This document shows positions 7,206-17,215 of a stretch of 64,000 nt of DNA, one piece after another. A model generated the notes under the pieces. It saw only the letters and a list, made by a program, of their open reading frames with translations, was not told the origin of the DNA and did not search any database. This DNA comes from Puniceicoccaceae bacterium K14. Its GTDB lineage: Bacteria; Verrucomicrobiota; Verrucomicrobiia; Opitutales; Opitutaceae. The DNA lies in the NCBI GenBank assembly GCA_022538095.1, contig JAKYXN010000011.1, positions 1 through 64,000 on the forward strand. Reading direction: 5' to 3'. The number at the start of each line of letters is the position of its first letter. The stretch's first letter is position 1. Position numbers and translations under genes: made by a program.

Positions 7206-8396
7206 ATGCTCGAAGGAAAACGCATTCTTTTAATCGTCACAGGTAGTATCGCTGCTTACAAGTCACTCGAACTTGTGCGTCAGTTTATTAAGGCGAACGC
7301 AAGCGTAGAAGGAATTCTCACTCAAGGAGGTTCTCAGTTCGTAACACCTTTGGCCCTCGAAACGCTCACTGGCAAACGTGTACATACCCAAATGTGGGAC
7401 GAGCACTCCTTCGAAATGAACCACATCGAAGCATCGCGAAGAGCAGATCTGATTGTGGTAGCACCTGCGACAGCTGGCTTCATCGCAAAAATGGCAAACG
7501 GGATTGGGGACGACCTCGCTTCCAGTATTATTCTCGCTGGAAACAAGCCCGTGATAATCGCTCCCAGCATGAATGTTGAAATGTGGGACAATCCAGCTTT
7601 CCGCCGCAATCTCGAGCAAGTCCAAAAAGATGGCGCTATCCTAATCGAGCCTCAAAACGACGTCTTAGCTTGCGGAGAAATCGGAATGGGTAAAATGGCT
7701 GAGCCCGAAACGATTTTTAGAGAAGTATCCAAGTATCTATCTCAAAAAAAATCTCTTTCGGGTTTAAAAGCAATTGTCACTACCGGTGGTACAATCGAAC
7801 GGATCGACAGCGTTCGCTACCTCAGCAATTTTTCTTCAGGGAAGCAAGGTAACCAGATTGCACTCGCCTTGGCCACCCTTGGGTGCCAAGTCAGCCTTGT
7901 CTCAGGTAATACCCAAGACTCTGCCCCTTTACACTCAAATATAAGTATCATCCCGGTAGAGTCTGCTGACCAGATGATGGCTGCAGCTCACAAGAATTTG
8001 CCAGCGGATTTATTCGTCGGATGCGCAGCAGTTTGCGATTTTAAAGTATCCAATAAATCCAACAAAAAGACCAAAAAGCAAGAAGGGCTTGAGTTGGAAT
8101 TTGAAGAGAACCCCGACATTCTCCAATCGATGGGCACACTTAAGGCTAGTTTGCGCCCTAAGCTCGTAATTGGCTTCGCTGCAGAGACAAACGATGTCAC
8201 AGACTACGCGAAGCAAAAGCTAGAGAAAAAAGGCTGCGATCTCGTTATCGCCAATGACGTAAGCTCTGGAGCGGTTTTTGGAAAAGATGATACTCAAGTA
8301 CATTTCGTATCCAGAGAGGCAATCAATAGCCTAGAACCAATGAAAAAGTCGGAAGTCGCCGATATTCTTGCCTCGTGGATTGCAGAGCATCTGTAA
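7206..8396 (+). CDS. coaBC: Bifunctional phosphopantothenoylcysteine decarboxylase / phosphopantothenate-cysteine ligase
   Basis: CoaBC makes 4'-phosphopantetheine from phosphopantothenate and cysteine in coenzyme A synthesis. The N-terminal FMN-dependent CoaC domain (1-175) has ILLIVTGSIAAYKS, the catalytic His73 in MNHIEAS, the PATAGFIAKMANGIGDDL segment, APSMNVEMW (Asn123) and the lid cysteine Cys156 in ACGEIGMGKMAE. The CoaB domain (about 185-396) opens with IVTTGGTIERIDSVRYLSN and SSGKQG and contains the flexible Lys-rich loop (NKSNKKTKKQEG). Length and order match fused Dfp proteins. It is monocistronic and converges with the large kinase gene. Confidence 0.97.
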   Translation: MLEGKRILLIVTGSIAAYKSLELVRQFIKANASVEGILTQGGSQFVTPLALETLTGKRVHTQMWDEHSFEMNHIEASRRADLIVVAPATAGFIAKMANGIGDDLASSIILAGNKPVIIAPSMNVEMWDNPAFRRNLEQVQKDGAILIEPQNDVLACGEIGMGKMAEPETIFREVSKYLSQKKSLSGLKAIVTTGGTIERIDSVRYLSNFSSGKQGNQIALALATLGCQVSLVSGNTQDSAPLHSNISIIPVESADQMMAAAHKNLPADLFVGCAAVCDFKVSNKSNKKTKKQEGLELEFEENPDILQSMGTLKASLRPKLVIGFAAETNDVTDYAKQKLEKKGCDLVIANDVSSGAVFGKDDTQVHFVSREAINSLEPMKKSEVADILASWIAEHL

Positions 8397-8423
8397 AAGT
8401 ACTGCTCACTAAGTAGAAAATTG

Positions 8424-11400
8424 TTAGTCGATGTTTTCTAAACTTTTCGAATCATCTTCCATCTTCTTTTGATACGTCTTACCGACAACCGCCTTTAGAT
8501 CATCTGGCTTAAATGGCTTAGTAAGATAGTCATCCATTCCAGCCTGGAAACAGTTTTCGCGATCCTCTCGCATTGCATTTGCTGTAAGAGCTACGATGCG
8601 CGGACGGTCGTCTCCCCATTTTCTTATAATCGTTCGACTCGCTTCCAAACCATCCATTTCTGGCATTTGGATATCCATGAAAACTAAATCATACTCGTTA
8701 GCTTCAATTAAATTAATTGCTTCTAGCCCATTATTTGCGACGTCGATTTGGTACCCCAGTTTCTTAAAAAGTCTTGTCGCAACTTTCTGGTTAACAAGGT
8801 TATCCTCAGCCAACAATATTGATAGAGGCATACTTTCGCCTAGAATCGATTTATTCGCAGAACTTTTGGACACCTTTGGCTTGCCAAACCCAAGAGCCTC
8901 CAATGCGTTTTTCTTCACCACATTAAGCTTGTAGGGCTTAGGCAAGTAACTCGTATGAGCTTCGTCGCAATGCATAGCAGTGCCAAGGGGCCCAGACAAG
9001 ACTAGATGAAATTTATTATTGGATACATTTTCTCGAATTCGCTTCACACAATCGTTAGGCTGCATAGACTCGAAACCAATCTCAGCAATTGCGAATGCAT
9101 ACGAAGCTTTGTCTTCCGAGCATTCCGCGAATTCCTTAATCGAAGTGAACGAAGACACTTCCATTCCAAGGTAGCTCAATTGCCCTGCAATTGCTCTGTG
9201 ACTAAAATCTAGTCTTCCGAATACTGCAACTTTCTTAGACTCAAAGTGATTTACACCTCCTCCAGCTCCCACTCCGAAATCGAACGCGGCCTTGCTAAAC
9301 TGTATAGTAAATTGGAACTTAGAGCCAACGCCCTCTTCGCTCTCAACCCACATGTTACCGCCCATCAGTTCAGCAAGATTTTTACTAATTGCTAATCCAA
9401 GCCCCGTTCCACCGTACTTACGGGTAGTCGAAGCATCGACCTGACTAAATGATTGGAAAAGACTATTCACACGATCCTGAGGAATCCCAATTCCGGTATC
9501 CTTAACGCAGAACTTCACAATCAACGCATCGCCAAGAGTCGTCTCTAAACTCACCTCAACAATGACTCCACCCTTTGCAGTAAACTTAATCGCATTACCT
9601 AGCAGGTTAACCAAAACCTGCCTCAATCGTGTAGGATCGCCAAGTAGAGAGGAAGGAATCTCCTTGCCAAAGTCGTAAGCGAGATCGAGCCCCTTTTCAT
9701 TCGCTTGTAACGCTAAGGTATCAATCGCCTCTTCCATTGTGTCACGGAGGTCGAATAATATGCTCTCAATTTCAAATTTACCGGATTCAATCTTGGAGAA
9801 ATCTAAGATGTCGTTGATAACAACCAACAATGCTTCGCTACTCGCTCGAATCGTATCCACGCATTCCTGCTGTTCCTGTTCTAGCTCAGTTTCGTTGAGC
9901 AAACCTGTCATTCCGATGATACCGTTCATCGGCGTGCGAATTTCATGACTCATGTTAGCCAAGAAATAGCTCTTAGCCCGGCTCGCTTCCTCAGCCTCAC
10001 GAATAGCGGCCCTTAGCTGCTCTTCCGATTTTTTCTGTTCGGTTATTTCATGAAAGAACCAAACTCGTCCGTAAACCTCACCAAGAGGAGAAGCAACCGG
10101 CAGGCTAGAACGCTCAAAAATACGACCATCAACCAATTCAAATACATCCTTATGGACTTCAGTTTCCGACGAAGAAATTCTAGTAATCTGCTCAAGATTC
10201 TGTTCAGAATCTAAGACCTTTTCAGCCGTAAGGCTCCATACTTCACTAGCCTTCTTGTCCGTGAAAAATTCTGGCGGAAGGTCCCAAATATCACAGAAAC
10301 GACCATTGAAATTAGAAACTGTGCCTACCTCGTCCACCAACAGGATTCCATTAGTCGACGCTTCGCTTTGCGCTTTCAGGACAGAGTTGTAACGCTTCAA
10401 CAAATTCTGACGTCTACGACTCGATGTCACATCCGTACCTGTTACGACAACGGCACACGCTTTGCCTTTGTTGTTTTTGACTGCAACAGTACGTAAATAA
10501 ATCTCCAATACATCATTGTCCTTAGACAACATTTGAACATCACCCTGCCAATGCCCATCCTCCACGCTCATTTCCAAAATCTCTTGGAACGTATCCGATT
10601 TTTCGAACAAAGCAACCGCTCCCCCAGCATTGTTTAATGCTCGAAGATTTGAGAATCCGAGCGTTTTCTCGAACGCTTTATTACAATAATTCGCCGAACC
10701 GTAAGTCGACATCATCAACACGAAGTCACTTGAAGCATCAACGGCAGCTGAAACGAGACGTAAACGCTCTTCAGATTCCTTACGCATGCTAATGTCCTCA
10801 AAAATCCCATACCATGTTGTAGTCCCATCGAGGCGTTTCTCAGGAATCGCGTTCATCGAGATCCACTTCAGTTGGCCATTTCGAGCTTTCACGCGATATT
10901 CCAATCTCAAAGGTGTCAGCTCGCGACTAGACGCTGCGAGTCCATCATACACTTTTTCCATATCCTCGATACAGACAGTGCCCATGACTTGAGTCGCATC
11001 CCCAATGACATCCGCTGATTCGACTCCGAGCAATTGAGAAATTTTTTCGCTAATAAATGGAAAAGTAGGAATACCATCATTATCCATTCTCAGGTGGAAA
11101 TAGACACCCGGAATTTGTTGGCTCAGACTATTCAGCTCATGGGAGCTTGTCTCCAACTGCTTTTCTACTTGTCTGATTTCAGACACGTTTCGAATGGACA
11201 CACTGAATGAGTCACCACCACGGCATTGAATAACAATTGCCAAGGTCTCAGCGACCTGGCCAACTTTCACAACTACATCCCTTGCAAATGTGCTCTCCGT
11301 CACCTTGCACTCTCTTAGGATACTCTTAAAATCCAAGCGACAGCATTTTAAAAAGGCATCGCATAACTCATGATCGGAAGGAAGGCCCTTGCCCAACCTT

Positions 11401-11846
11401 AGGAATCGCTTAGCTGCATTATTTACCAGTTCGACAGATATTCGATTTTTTTCGCCCAGAGATACGCTCAAGAAACCTTCGCTAACCTCGTTAATCGCCA
11501 ACTCTGCCTTGTCACCTTGCTCACTCGCAAGAGTTTGTTCAGCGATTCTGTGTAAATTCCAGCAATAGCAGCCATCTGACAGTTTTAGGAACGAGCCTTC
11601 AAATTCATGATCAAGCTCAGTATTTCTGAATTTCACCTTCAAAGGCTTTCCAGATCCAATACCCGAAAGATCGACACTGATGATCTCATCAATCAGATAG
11701 CCCACAACATTTTCTTGTGAGCAGCCAACTTCCTCCAATAACTCGCAAGCCAAAGCGTTAATCGATTCAACACGACCTTTCACTATCACCAATTGAGCAA
11801 TTGACGACTTCTGGAAAGCATGTTCGTAAATGTTATCTTCGGGCAT
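8424..11846 (-). CDS. Cytoplasmic multi-PAS hybrid histidine kinase with pseudo-receiver and receiver
   Basis: This 1140-residue protein has no membrane segments. PAS-type sensor regions are seen at about 10-100, 115-225, 240-355 (PAS_3-like, ending [12 protein letters not shown]), 365-475 and 490-605. HisKA contains the phosphoacceptor His634 ([12 protein letters not shown]), followed by an HATPase with N-box Asn751, KDTGIGI (782-788) and [11 protein letters not shown]. Residues 871-985 form a degenerate receiver in which the phosphoacceptor position carries Glu922 (FAIAEIGF). A normal receiver follows at 1008-1125 with Asp1058, Thr1088 and Lys1110. No DNA-binding output gene is adjacent, so its partner protein is elsewhere. 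Its architecture resembles ArcB/BarA-type phosphorelay starters, but no Hpt domain is visible. Confidence 0.95.
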   Translation of the reverse strand: MPEDNIYEHAFQKSSIAQLVIVKGRVESINALACELLEEVGCSQENVVGYLIDEIISVDLSGIGSGKPLKVKFRNTELDHEFEGSFLKLSDGCYCWNLHRIAEQTLASEQGDKAELAINEVSEGFLSVSLGEKNRISVELVNNAAKRFLRLGKGLPSDHELCDAFLKCCRLDFKSILRECKVTESTFARDVVVKVGQVAETLAIVIQCRGGDSFSVSIRNVSEIRQVEKQLETSSHELNSLSQQIPGVYFHLRMDNDGIPTFPFISEKISQLLGVESADVIGDATQVMGTVCIEDMEKVYDGLAASSRELTPLRLEYRVKARNGQLKWISMNAIPEKRLDGTTTWYGIFEDISMRKESEERLRLVSAAVDASSDFVLMMSTYGSANYCNKAFEKTLGFSNLRALNNAGGAVALFEKSDTFQEILEMSVEDGHWQGDVQMLSKDNDVLEIYLRTVAVKNNKGKACAVVVTGTDVTSSRRRQNLLKRYNSVLKAQSEASTNGILLVDEVGTVSNFNGRFCDIWDLPPEFFTDKKASEVWSLTAEKVLDSEQNLEQITRISSSETEVHKDVFELVDGRIFERSSLPVASPLGEVYGRVWFFHEITEQKKSEEQLRAAIREAEEASRAKSYFLANMSHEIRTPMNGIIGMTGLLNETELEQEQQECVDTIRASSEALLVVINDILDFSKIESGKFEIESILFDLRDTMEEAIDTLALQANEKGLDLAYDFGKEIPSSLLGDPTRLRQVLVNLLGNAIKFTAKGGVIVEVSLETTLGDALIVKFCVKDTGIGIPQDRVNSLFQSFSQVDASTTRKYGGTGLGLAISKNLAELMGGNMWVESEEGVGSKFQFTIQFSKAAFDFGVGAGGGVNHFESKKVAVFGRLDFSHRAIAGQLSYLGMEVSSFTSIKEFAECSEDKASYAFAIAEIGFESMQPNDCVKRIRENVSNNKFHLVLSGPLGTAMHCDEAHTSYLPKPYKLNVVKKNALEALGFGKPKVSKSSANKSILGESMPLSILLAEDNLVNQKVATRLFKKLGYQIDVANNGLEAINLIEANEYDLVFMDIQMPEMDGLEASRTIIRKWGDDRPRIVALTANAMREDRENCFQAGMDDYLTKPFKPDDLKAVVGKTYQKKMEDDSKSLENID

Positions 11847-12067
11847 AGAGCGGGTTCAAGCCAGAGCCTTTTAATCGGAGCTAAGTCTTGTTTTAGTAAT
11901 GAGGTCCACCCTTTTGACTCAGTTTTTGCAGTCAAAGAACGGATATGTTAGAGAATTCACCCTATCAATACGGCAAAATCGCTAGAGCCTTTAGACATTA
12001 CCTCTAAAAGTGTTACTCAAAATGTTCCTCCCGCAGCTAAGGAACGACCGAACTGACGGGAGTTCAG

Positions 12068-12868
12068 CTATCGATTGTCGCCGTCAAGCAACCTTCCGAT
12101 TCCGCCCAGCACAGAGCCTTCGCCCTGAGTCCGCCCACCCGTTTGCGGCATCGCTTTGTAAATGCGATCTGCGAGTCGACTAAAAGGCAAAGACTGTAAC
12201 CATACCGTTCCTGGTCCCTGAACTTTAGCGAAGAACAGCCCCTCGCCACCAAACATAGCTGATTTAACTGAACCAACATACTCTATATCGTATTGCACAC
12301 TCGGCTGCAGAGCAACTAAGCATCCAGTATCGACCATCAAAGTCTCCCCCGGAGCCAACTCACGTTTTGTCAAAGTACCTCCGGCATGCAAGAAAGCCCA
12401 ACCGTCGCCTTCCAATTTTTGCATAATGAAGCCTTCTCCACCAAAAAGGCCGGTTCCGAGTTTTTTCTGAAAAGCGATTCCAACGCTCACTCCTTTCGCA
12501 GCACACAAAAACGCATCCTTCTGGGCATGAAGTTCTCCACCAAGCTCAGCAAGGTGAACCGGTATGATTTTACCGGGATACGGCGCGCCAAAAGCCACTC
12601 TCTTTTTACCATGACCCTCGTTTTTAAAAACAGTCATGAATAGCGACTCACCGGTAAGCAGCCGTTTACCGGCCCCAAGCAAACCTCCCAGAATTCCTTT
12701 ATTCTGCGAAGATCCGTCTCCAAAAATTGTCTCCATTCGAATCGAGTCATCCATGTACATCATGCCACCAGCCTCAGCAACCACGGCCTCTTGCGGATCA
12801 AGCTCAACTTCGACGAATTGCAAGTCGTCCCCTTCAATTCGGTAGTCTATTTCGTGCATTGGATTCAT
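12068..12868 (-). CDS. TIGR00266/AIM24-family protein
   Basis: The product (266 residues from the ATG at 12868) matches the TIGR00266 family, related to mitochondrial AIM24. It shows the glycine-rich beta-helix pattern with [17 protein letters not shown] near the start, [31 protein letters not shown], and a C-terminal [27 protein letters not shown]. It ends with a Gly-rich tail. The family has a double-stranded beta-sandwich (cupin-like/TRAP-like) fold and an unknown bacterial role, often linked to envelope or stress loci. An upstream in-frame TTG at 12880 is a less likely start. Confidence 0.9.
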   Translation of the reverse strand: MNPMHEIDYRIEGDDLQFVEVELDPQEAVVAEAGGMMYMDDSIRMETIFGDGSSQNKGILGGLLGAGKRLLTGESLFMTVFKNEGHGKKRVAFGAPYPGKIIPVHLAELGGELHAQKDAFLCAAKGVSVGIAFQKKLGTGLFGGEGFIMQKLEGDGWAFLHAGGTLTKRELAPGETLMVDTGCLVALQPSVQYDIEYVGSVKSAMFGGEGLFFAKVQGPGTVWLQSLPFSRLADRIYKAMPQTGGRTQGEGSVLGGIGRLLDGDNR

Positions 12869-12958
12869 AGCGAAAACCAATCAAAAAAAACTCGTCATTT
12901 AAACTCAAAACTCCGAGCTCACACTAATTTTTATTTTGAAAAGCCAAGCTCAAGAAAC

Positions 12959-12993
12959 AAAAAAGCCAAATCCGCGAATTGCAAAATTTGGCT
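12959..12993 (-). terminator. Rho-independent terminator downstream of the STAS gene
   Basis: On the minus strand the stem AGCCAAAT/ATTTGGCT encloses a 13-base loop and is followed by six Ts (plus-strand A-run 12959-12964). It lies about 55 bases after the STAS stop, which marks that gene as monocistronic. Confidence 0.8.
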
Positions 12994-13046
12994 CTAAATC
13001 TGGCCAGATTACTCTGTATCCACAGAGCTAAGTTCGATGATCCCAA

Positions 13047-13364
13047 TTAATTGGAAATCTCGAAAATTCGGTTTAATCGCAAAAGCTCGATCACTGATTG
13101 CACAGGAGCTTGCACCTTTCGCAGCCGTACTGCAGCACTATCACTAGACAAACGCTTATATACTCCCAATAGAGCTCCGACTCCAGAGCTATCGATAAAT
13201 TCTACATTATCGAAATTCACCTCAACTTGGCGTATCTCATCGCTCCACACTGTTTCGATTTCTTTTTTGAAATCACGGCAGGAAGCAGCATCGAGACGAT
13301 TTACACCTAATTCGAACGTTAATGTTCCGTTGTCTTCTAAACGACTATCTAAGACTGTCTTCAT
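13047..13364 (-). CDS. STAS-domain anti-sigma factor antagonist
   Basis: The 105-residue protein is a single STAS domain of the SpoIIAA/RsbV type. The phosphorylation loop is VEFIDSSGVGALLG (54-67). Ser59 matches SpoIIAA Ser58, the residue phosphorylated by SpoIIAB-type kinases. When unphosphorylated, such proteins bind an RsbW-type kinase and free its target. The gene is transcribed away from the sugar-transferase operon, whose third gene encodes an RsbW-GAF-RsbU fusion, the likely kinase and phosphatase for this STAS protein. The 222-base divergent spacer probably holds both promoters. Confidence 0.93.
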   Translation of the reverse strand: MKTVLDSRLEDNGTLTFELGVNRLDAASCRDFKKEIETVWSDEIRQVEVNFDNVEFIDSSGVGALLGVYKRLSSDSAAVRLRKVQAPVQSVIELLRLNRIFEISN

Positions 13365-13586
13365 CTAATTAATAAAATGTTTGTAGGTTCCGAGTTCGTT
13401 GTGCTCTCGAGGGAGTAGGTTCATCTCATGCCACGTATTTCTCTACGCAACATGACTCCTCAAACGGCAATTCCTATCCAAACTTAAGCCAATGGTTCCT
13501 GGCTCAGATCGATAATTAGCAGAATTACTACAATAATAACTTTGGTCCCCGCTAATAGCGTCGATCTAGAAATCAAACGGCCAATT

Positions 13587-14324
13587 ATGGAAGACAACAA
13601 AGTTAAAACGACTGACAAAGAAATCGCAGATTATTGGGTAAAAGCCTCCACCCCAACCGGGCGTACTTCGATTTATTTTAGGATGCGATTTAAACGAATC
13701 GTTTGGTTCTGCGTAGTAACGCTTTCCCTAAGTTTAAAGCGAGTTGTAGACATCATTATCTCTGCCTGCGCGCTTCTAGCTCTTTCTCCAGTCTATGCCG
13801 TCACAGCCTTTTTAATCAAACTCGAAGATCACGGCCCAATATTCTTTAAGCAAAAGAGAGTTGGTCTCAAAGGAGAGCCTTTCTTCATGTGGAAATTTCG
13901 ATCCATGGTTCTCAACGCCGATGAAATTAAAAAACAGTTGATGGCTCAAAACCAGCACGAAGACGGCGTGACCTTCAAAATGAAGCACGATCCACGGATT
14001 ACTAAAATTGGCCGCTTTATCCGTAAATACTCAGTCGATGAGCTTCCACAATTCTGGAATGTACTATGCGGCGATATGTCCATTGTTGGCCCACGTCCTC
14101 CCGTTCCTCAGGAGGTTGAAATGTACAGCGTCGAGGAGAGACAACGCTTACTCGCTAAACCTGGTCTAACCTGTTTCTGGCAAGTTGGTGGACGCTCAGA
14201 CATCGATTTCTCTGGGCAAGTGCAACTAGACGTCGAATACATCCGCTCCAAGAGCGTTTGGCTCGACCTTAAGCTTCTCTTTTTAACGATACCTGCAGTT
14301 TTGCTCGGAAAAGGCGCATACTAA
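13587..14324 (+). CDS. Undecaprenyl-phosphate sugar-1-phosphate transferase (bacterial sugar transferase family)
   Basis: The product (245 residues from ATG 13587) has a basic N-terminal leader, one membrane helix (about 52-75, KRVVDIIISACALLALSP) and the cytoplasmic catalytic domain of the WcaJ/PglC superfamily. Visible motifs are FFKQKRVGLKGEPFFMWKFRSM, DPRITKIGRFIRKYSVDELPQF, WNVLCGDMSIVGPRPPVP and KPGLTCFWQVGGRSDIDF. These enzymes load the first sugar onto undecaprenyl phosphate for exopolysaccharide or O-antigen. It lacks the long multi-helix N-terminus of WbaP/WcaJ and so is the minimal form. An in-frame TTG at 13542 could add 15 residues. It is first in a three-gene operon. Confidence 0.93.
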   Translation: MEDNKVKTTDKEIADYWVKASTPTGRTSIYFRMRFKRIVWFCVVTLSLSLKRVVDIIISACALLALSPVYAVTAFLIKLEDHGPIFFKQKRVGLKGEPFFMWKFRSMVLNADEIKKQLMAQNQHEDGVTFKMKHDPRITKIGRFIRKYSVDELPQFWNVLCGDMSIVGPRPPVPQEVEMYSVEERQRLLAKPGLTCFWQVGGRSDIDFSGQVQLDVEYIRSKSVWLDLKLLFLTIPAVLLGKGAY

Positions 14325-14339
14325 CCCCTTTTTTCTGCC

Positions 14340-15515
14340 ATGAAGACAATCTGGAAATTGCTACTGCCTGACTGGTGTCATTTGGATACACTAAGGAAAA
14401 GCTCCAAACCTTTTCACCTCTGGACAATCGGTAACAAACCACTCCTAGGCCATTGGATGGATCACGCGGTGAATTCATCTATCGACCTCGTAGAGATTTA
14501 CACAGCTGACCGCCCAAAAGACATTCGCACCTACTTAAACGATGGTGCCTATTGGTCCCGAAACGTGGTGATAAAACCAATCACAAACGACGAAGCTGCA
14601 CCCAACGACGCTATTCCGATTGTCGGATTACCCGTCGACAATAAATGCACCCATAGCCTGGAAAACAGCAACGATCTAGTCATTCATTGGATCGATCTCA
14701 ATCGCCAATGGCTAGAAAACCTAGACCAGTACAGTTTAAAAATTGAGGTTAAGCACGGTACCGGCGGTTGGATCGGACCCAATGTCAGGATACATCCAGA
14801 AGCCAAACTAGTCGCCCCCTATTGGATAGAAGGCCAATGCGAAATCGGTCAAAACGCTCAAATAGGCCCCAATACCTGTATCAGCGAAAACACTATAATC
14901 GATAAAAACGCTATAGTAAAAGACTCAATCGTAATGGCGGGCACCCTAGTCGGTCAAAACACAGAACTCAACAAGGTAGTCGTAGATGGAGGGCTCCTCA
15001 TAGATTCGAAGCACGGCTGTCGTGTCGTCGTTACAGATTCTTTCATACTAAGCAGTATTGGGAAATCACTACACAAAGCTACGATCTTAGAACGACTAAT
15101 AGCAGCATTCGCCTATATTGTTCTATTTCCCATCGTCACTCTCAAACGCGTCGACTGGAGCACACTTGAAGCCCACGATGGAAAAGGTGGGTTCATGACT
15201 CTTAAAACCGGAAATCAAGGCCCTCTTATCATCCGTCGTTTCCACTGGCTCAAAGCAGTCATGAAGGGTCGAATGAAGCTTATCGGCATTTTACCTCGTC
15301 CTGAAAATTGGGAAAACCCGGCAGACAAAGAAATCGAACAACGTCTTAAAGAAACCGCCCCTGGTCTCGTGTCCCTTTCCGATTGCCATGATTGCCACAA
15401 CACTGAAGACCCTGAAGAATGGATACATGCGTCCTACCAAGCCGTCGCCGGTGGAAAGCAAGTCATAAAAGTCATTCGCCGCAACTTTTGGCGTACAATT
15501 TTTAAACACGTTTAA
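14340..15515 (+). CDS. Composite protein: nucleotidyltransferase-like region, hexapeptide beta-helix, membrane helix and degenerate sugar-transferase-like tail
   Basis: I do not recognise a named family for this 391-residue protein. Residues 25-85 (NKPLLGHWMDHAV, IRTYLNDGAYWSRNVVIKP) resemble the C-terminal part of NDP-sugar pyrophosphorylase domains, but the glycine-rich nucleotide-binding loop is missing. Residues 143-240 contain hexapeptide left-handed beta-helix repeats (IGPNVRI, IGQNAQIGPNTCI, IIDKNAIV). A hydrophobic helix lies at about 249-268. The tail (285-350: LKAVMKGRMKLIGILPRPENW, then TAPGLVSLSDCHDC) aligns by eye with the GDMSLVGPRP and PGLTG motifs of sugar transferases but lacks the acidic catalytic pair. 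It sits 15 bases after a true sugar transferase and overlaps the next gene by one base. It may be a regulatory or scaffold partner in polysaccharide initiation. Confidence 0.7.
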   Translation: MKTIWKLLLPDWCHLDTLRKSSKPFHLWTIGNKPLLGHWMDHAVNSSIDLVEIYTADRPKDIRTYLNDGAYWSRNVVIKPITNDEAAPNDAIPIVGLPVDNKCTHSLENSNDLVIHWIDLNRQWLENLDQYSLKIEVKHGTGGWIGPNVRIHPEAKLVAPYWIEGQCEIGQNAQIGPNTCISENTIIDKNAIVKDSIVMAGTLVGQNTELNKVVVDGGLLIDSKHGCRVVVTDSFILSSIGKSLHKATILERLIAAFAYIVLFPIVTLKRVDWSTLEAHDGKGGFMTLKTGNQGPLIIRRFHWLKAVMKGRMKLIGILPRPENWENPADKEIEQRLKETAPGLVSLSDCHDCHNTEDPEEWIHASYQAVAGGKQVIKVIRRNFWRTIFKHV

Positions 15516-17215
15516 TGTCGACCCCTGCAATAACGCATACGGAAACTGCCGCCTGTGAAATCGCTGCAGATTTGGAAAACGTAGCCAAAGTTGCCAGTTT
15601 GCTAAAGCACTTTTGCCAGTCCCGAGGAATGGATGAAACTCTTTGGCCGAGCATCGAACTAGGCTTCTGCGAAGGACTCAACAACGCCATCGAGCACGGC
15701 TGCGACTGCGATTCCTCTTTATCAGTTAAAATCAAATGGAAATGGGTTGATGCAACCCTACAAATTGAGATCGAAGACCCAAGTACTTTTGAACCAACTG
15801 AAAACCCTGCAGAATTGCCTGAAGACTTACTCGCTGATTCTGGTCGTGGGAACTTTATTATCGATTCCATTTTCGACTCAGCCATTCACGAAAGCACCGA
15901 CTACGGGCACCGACTACGCTTAGGAAAAAAAGTACACAAGCCGCATGACATACTCGCTCAGATGCAAGGTATGTATGAGTCCCTTCAAACGGTAACCCAC
16001 GATATAAGCCTCACCTTCAACAAAATAGAGGTATTGAAAAACCTAACATCCTTACTTTCTAACGAAAGTAAGCTGGAGCCGCTTATAAGACGGAGCATCG
16101 AGCAATTATCGTCACTCACAACCGTTAAAGAAACCGTTTATTGGAGGCATCACAAAGGACTTTTAAAACGTGCTTACAAATCAAATATAAAAACTAACAA
16201 GGGTAGACAAATAGACCTAAAATCTGAGTCGATAGAAAAGACTGTATTCGAAAGCAACGAGATTTCGATAACTGAAATTGAAGGAAGCGAAACGTCAGAA
16301 TTCAAAATCTTGGCTCCGGTTCAATTTCAAGGAAAGCCTAGCGGGTTGGTTTACCTTCTGTGCTCAGCGGCTAGTCGAAAACATTTGGAAGATCAAGTTT
16401 TCGATGCTATTAAGGTTTTCGCGAATAACCTAGGAGTCGCGCAAAACCAATACAGGCTATATCAAAAAGAACAATACATCGATCGAGAAAACGCTCAAAT
16501 GGAAGTGGCTTCTGAAATTCAAAAGTCACTTCTACCTTCTAATTTCCCACAAAATTCACATTGTAAGTTAACCGGCAAATGCGTTACGGCAATGGCTGTA
16601 GGTGGCGATTATATCGATACGATTGAGGTCAACGGACAAGGGATATTAATCGTAATCGCAGACGTAATGGGGAAAGGAGTACCTGCCGCCATGCTAGCTA
16701 CCATTTTTCGAACCGCCATCCGCTCACGCCTCAATCTCGCAGAAACACCTGGTTGGTTGCTTTCAAAGATCAATAAGCAAATCCATGAAGAACTAGGTCA
16801 TCTCAATATGTTTATAACGGCACAGGCTGCGTTCTACACATACGGCAAAAAAGTTCTCAAACTGGCCAGCGCTGGCCACTGCCCCGCACTTCTTTTGAAC
16901 TCCACTGACCAATCAATCAAGGAGCTAACTGCAGAAGGAATTCCTCTGGGGATCGATGCTAGCGATATATATGAGGAACAACTATTTGATATGAACGCTG
17001 GAGATCGTGTTCTATTCTTTACCGATGGTCTCTACGAAACAGAGAACAGTAGCGGTGAAATGCTTGGTATCGATAGGCTATCACAAAACCTTCCAAGTTT
17101 ATGGGATGAAGGCCTAGAGGAACTGCCCTCTCGCACATTGGACTTTGTCTCAGAATTCTCATCGGAGAACACTCTACAAGACGACCAAACGCTTATTGCG
17201 TTGGAGATTCTTTGA
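15515..17215 (+). CDS. RsbW-GAF-RsbU fusion: anti-sigma-type serine kinase and PP2C phosphatase
   Basis: This 566-residue soluble protein joins both enzymes of a partner switch. Residues 10-140 form an HATPase_c_2 domain (N-box ELGFCEGLNNAIEHG, Asn56/57; SGRGNFIID 109-117), as in RsbW/SpoIIAB. Residues 175-315 look like a GAF sensor domain. Residues 325-566 form a SpoIIE/RsbU PP2C domain with EIQKSLLP, GGDYID (Asp365), IADVMGKGVPAAM (Asp383), ASAGHCPALL, FFTDGLYE (Asp504) and LQDDQTL. Its ATG overlaps the preceding stop by one base (TAATG), which indicates translational coupling. The obvious substrate is the STAS protein encoded divergently at 13047-13364. SypE of Vibrio fischeri has a comparable kinase-phosphatase layout with a receiver in the middle. 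Confidence 0.93.
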   Translation: MSTPAITHTETAACEIAADLENVAKVASLLKHFCQSRGMDETLWPSIELGFCEGLNNAIEHGCDCDSSLSVKIKWKWVDATLQIEIEDPSTFEPTENPAELPEDLLADSGRGNFIIDSIFDSAIHESTDYGHRLRLGKKVHKPHDILAQMQGMYESLQTVTHDISLTFNKIEVLKNLTSLLSNESKLEPLIRRSIEQLSSLTTVKETVYWRHHKGLLKRAYKSNIKTNKGRQIDLKSESIEKTVFESNEISITEIEGSETSEFKILAPVQFQGKPSGLVYLLCSAASRKHLEDQVFDAIKVFANNLGVAQNQYRLYQKEQYIDRENAQMEVASEIQKSLLPSNFPQNSHCKLTGKCVTAMAVGGDYIDTIEVNGQGILIVIADVMGKGVPAAMLATIFRTAIRSRLNLAETPGWLLSKINKQIHEELGHLNMFITAQAAFYTYGKKVLKLASAGHCPALLLNSTDQSIKELTAEGIPLGIDASDIYEEQLFDMNAGDRVLFFTDGLYETENSSGEMLGIDRLSQNLPSLWDEGLEELPSRTLDFVSEFSSENTLQDDQTLIALEIL

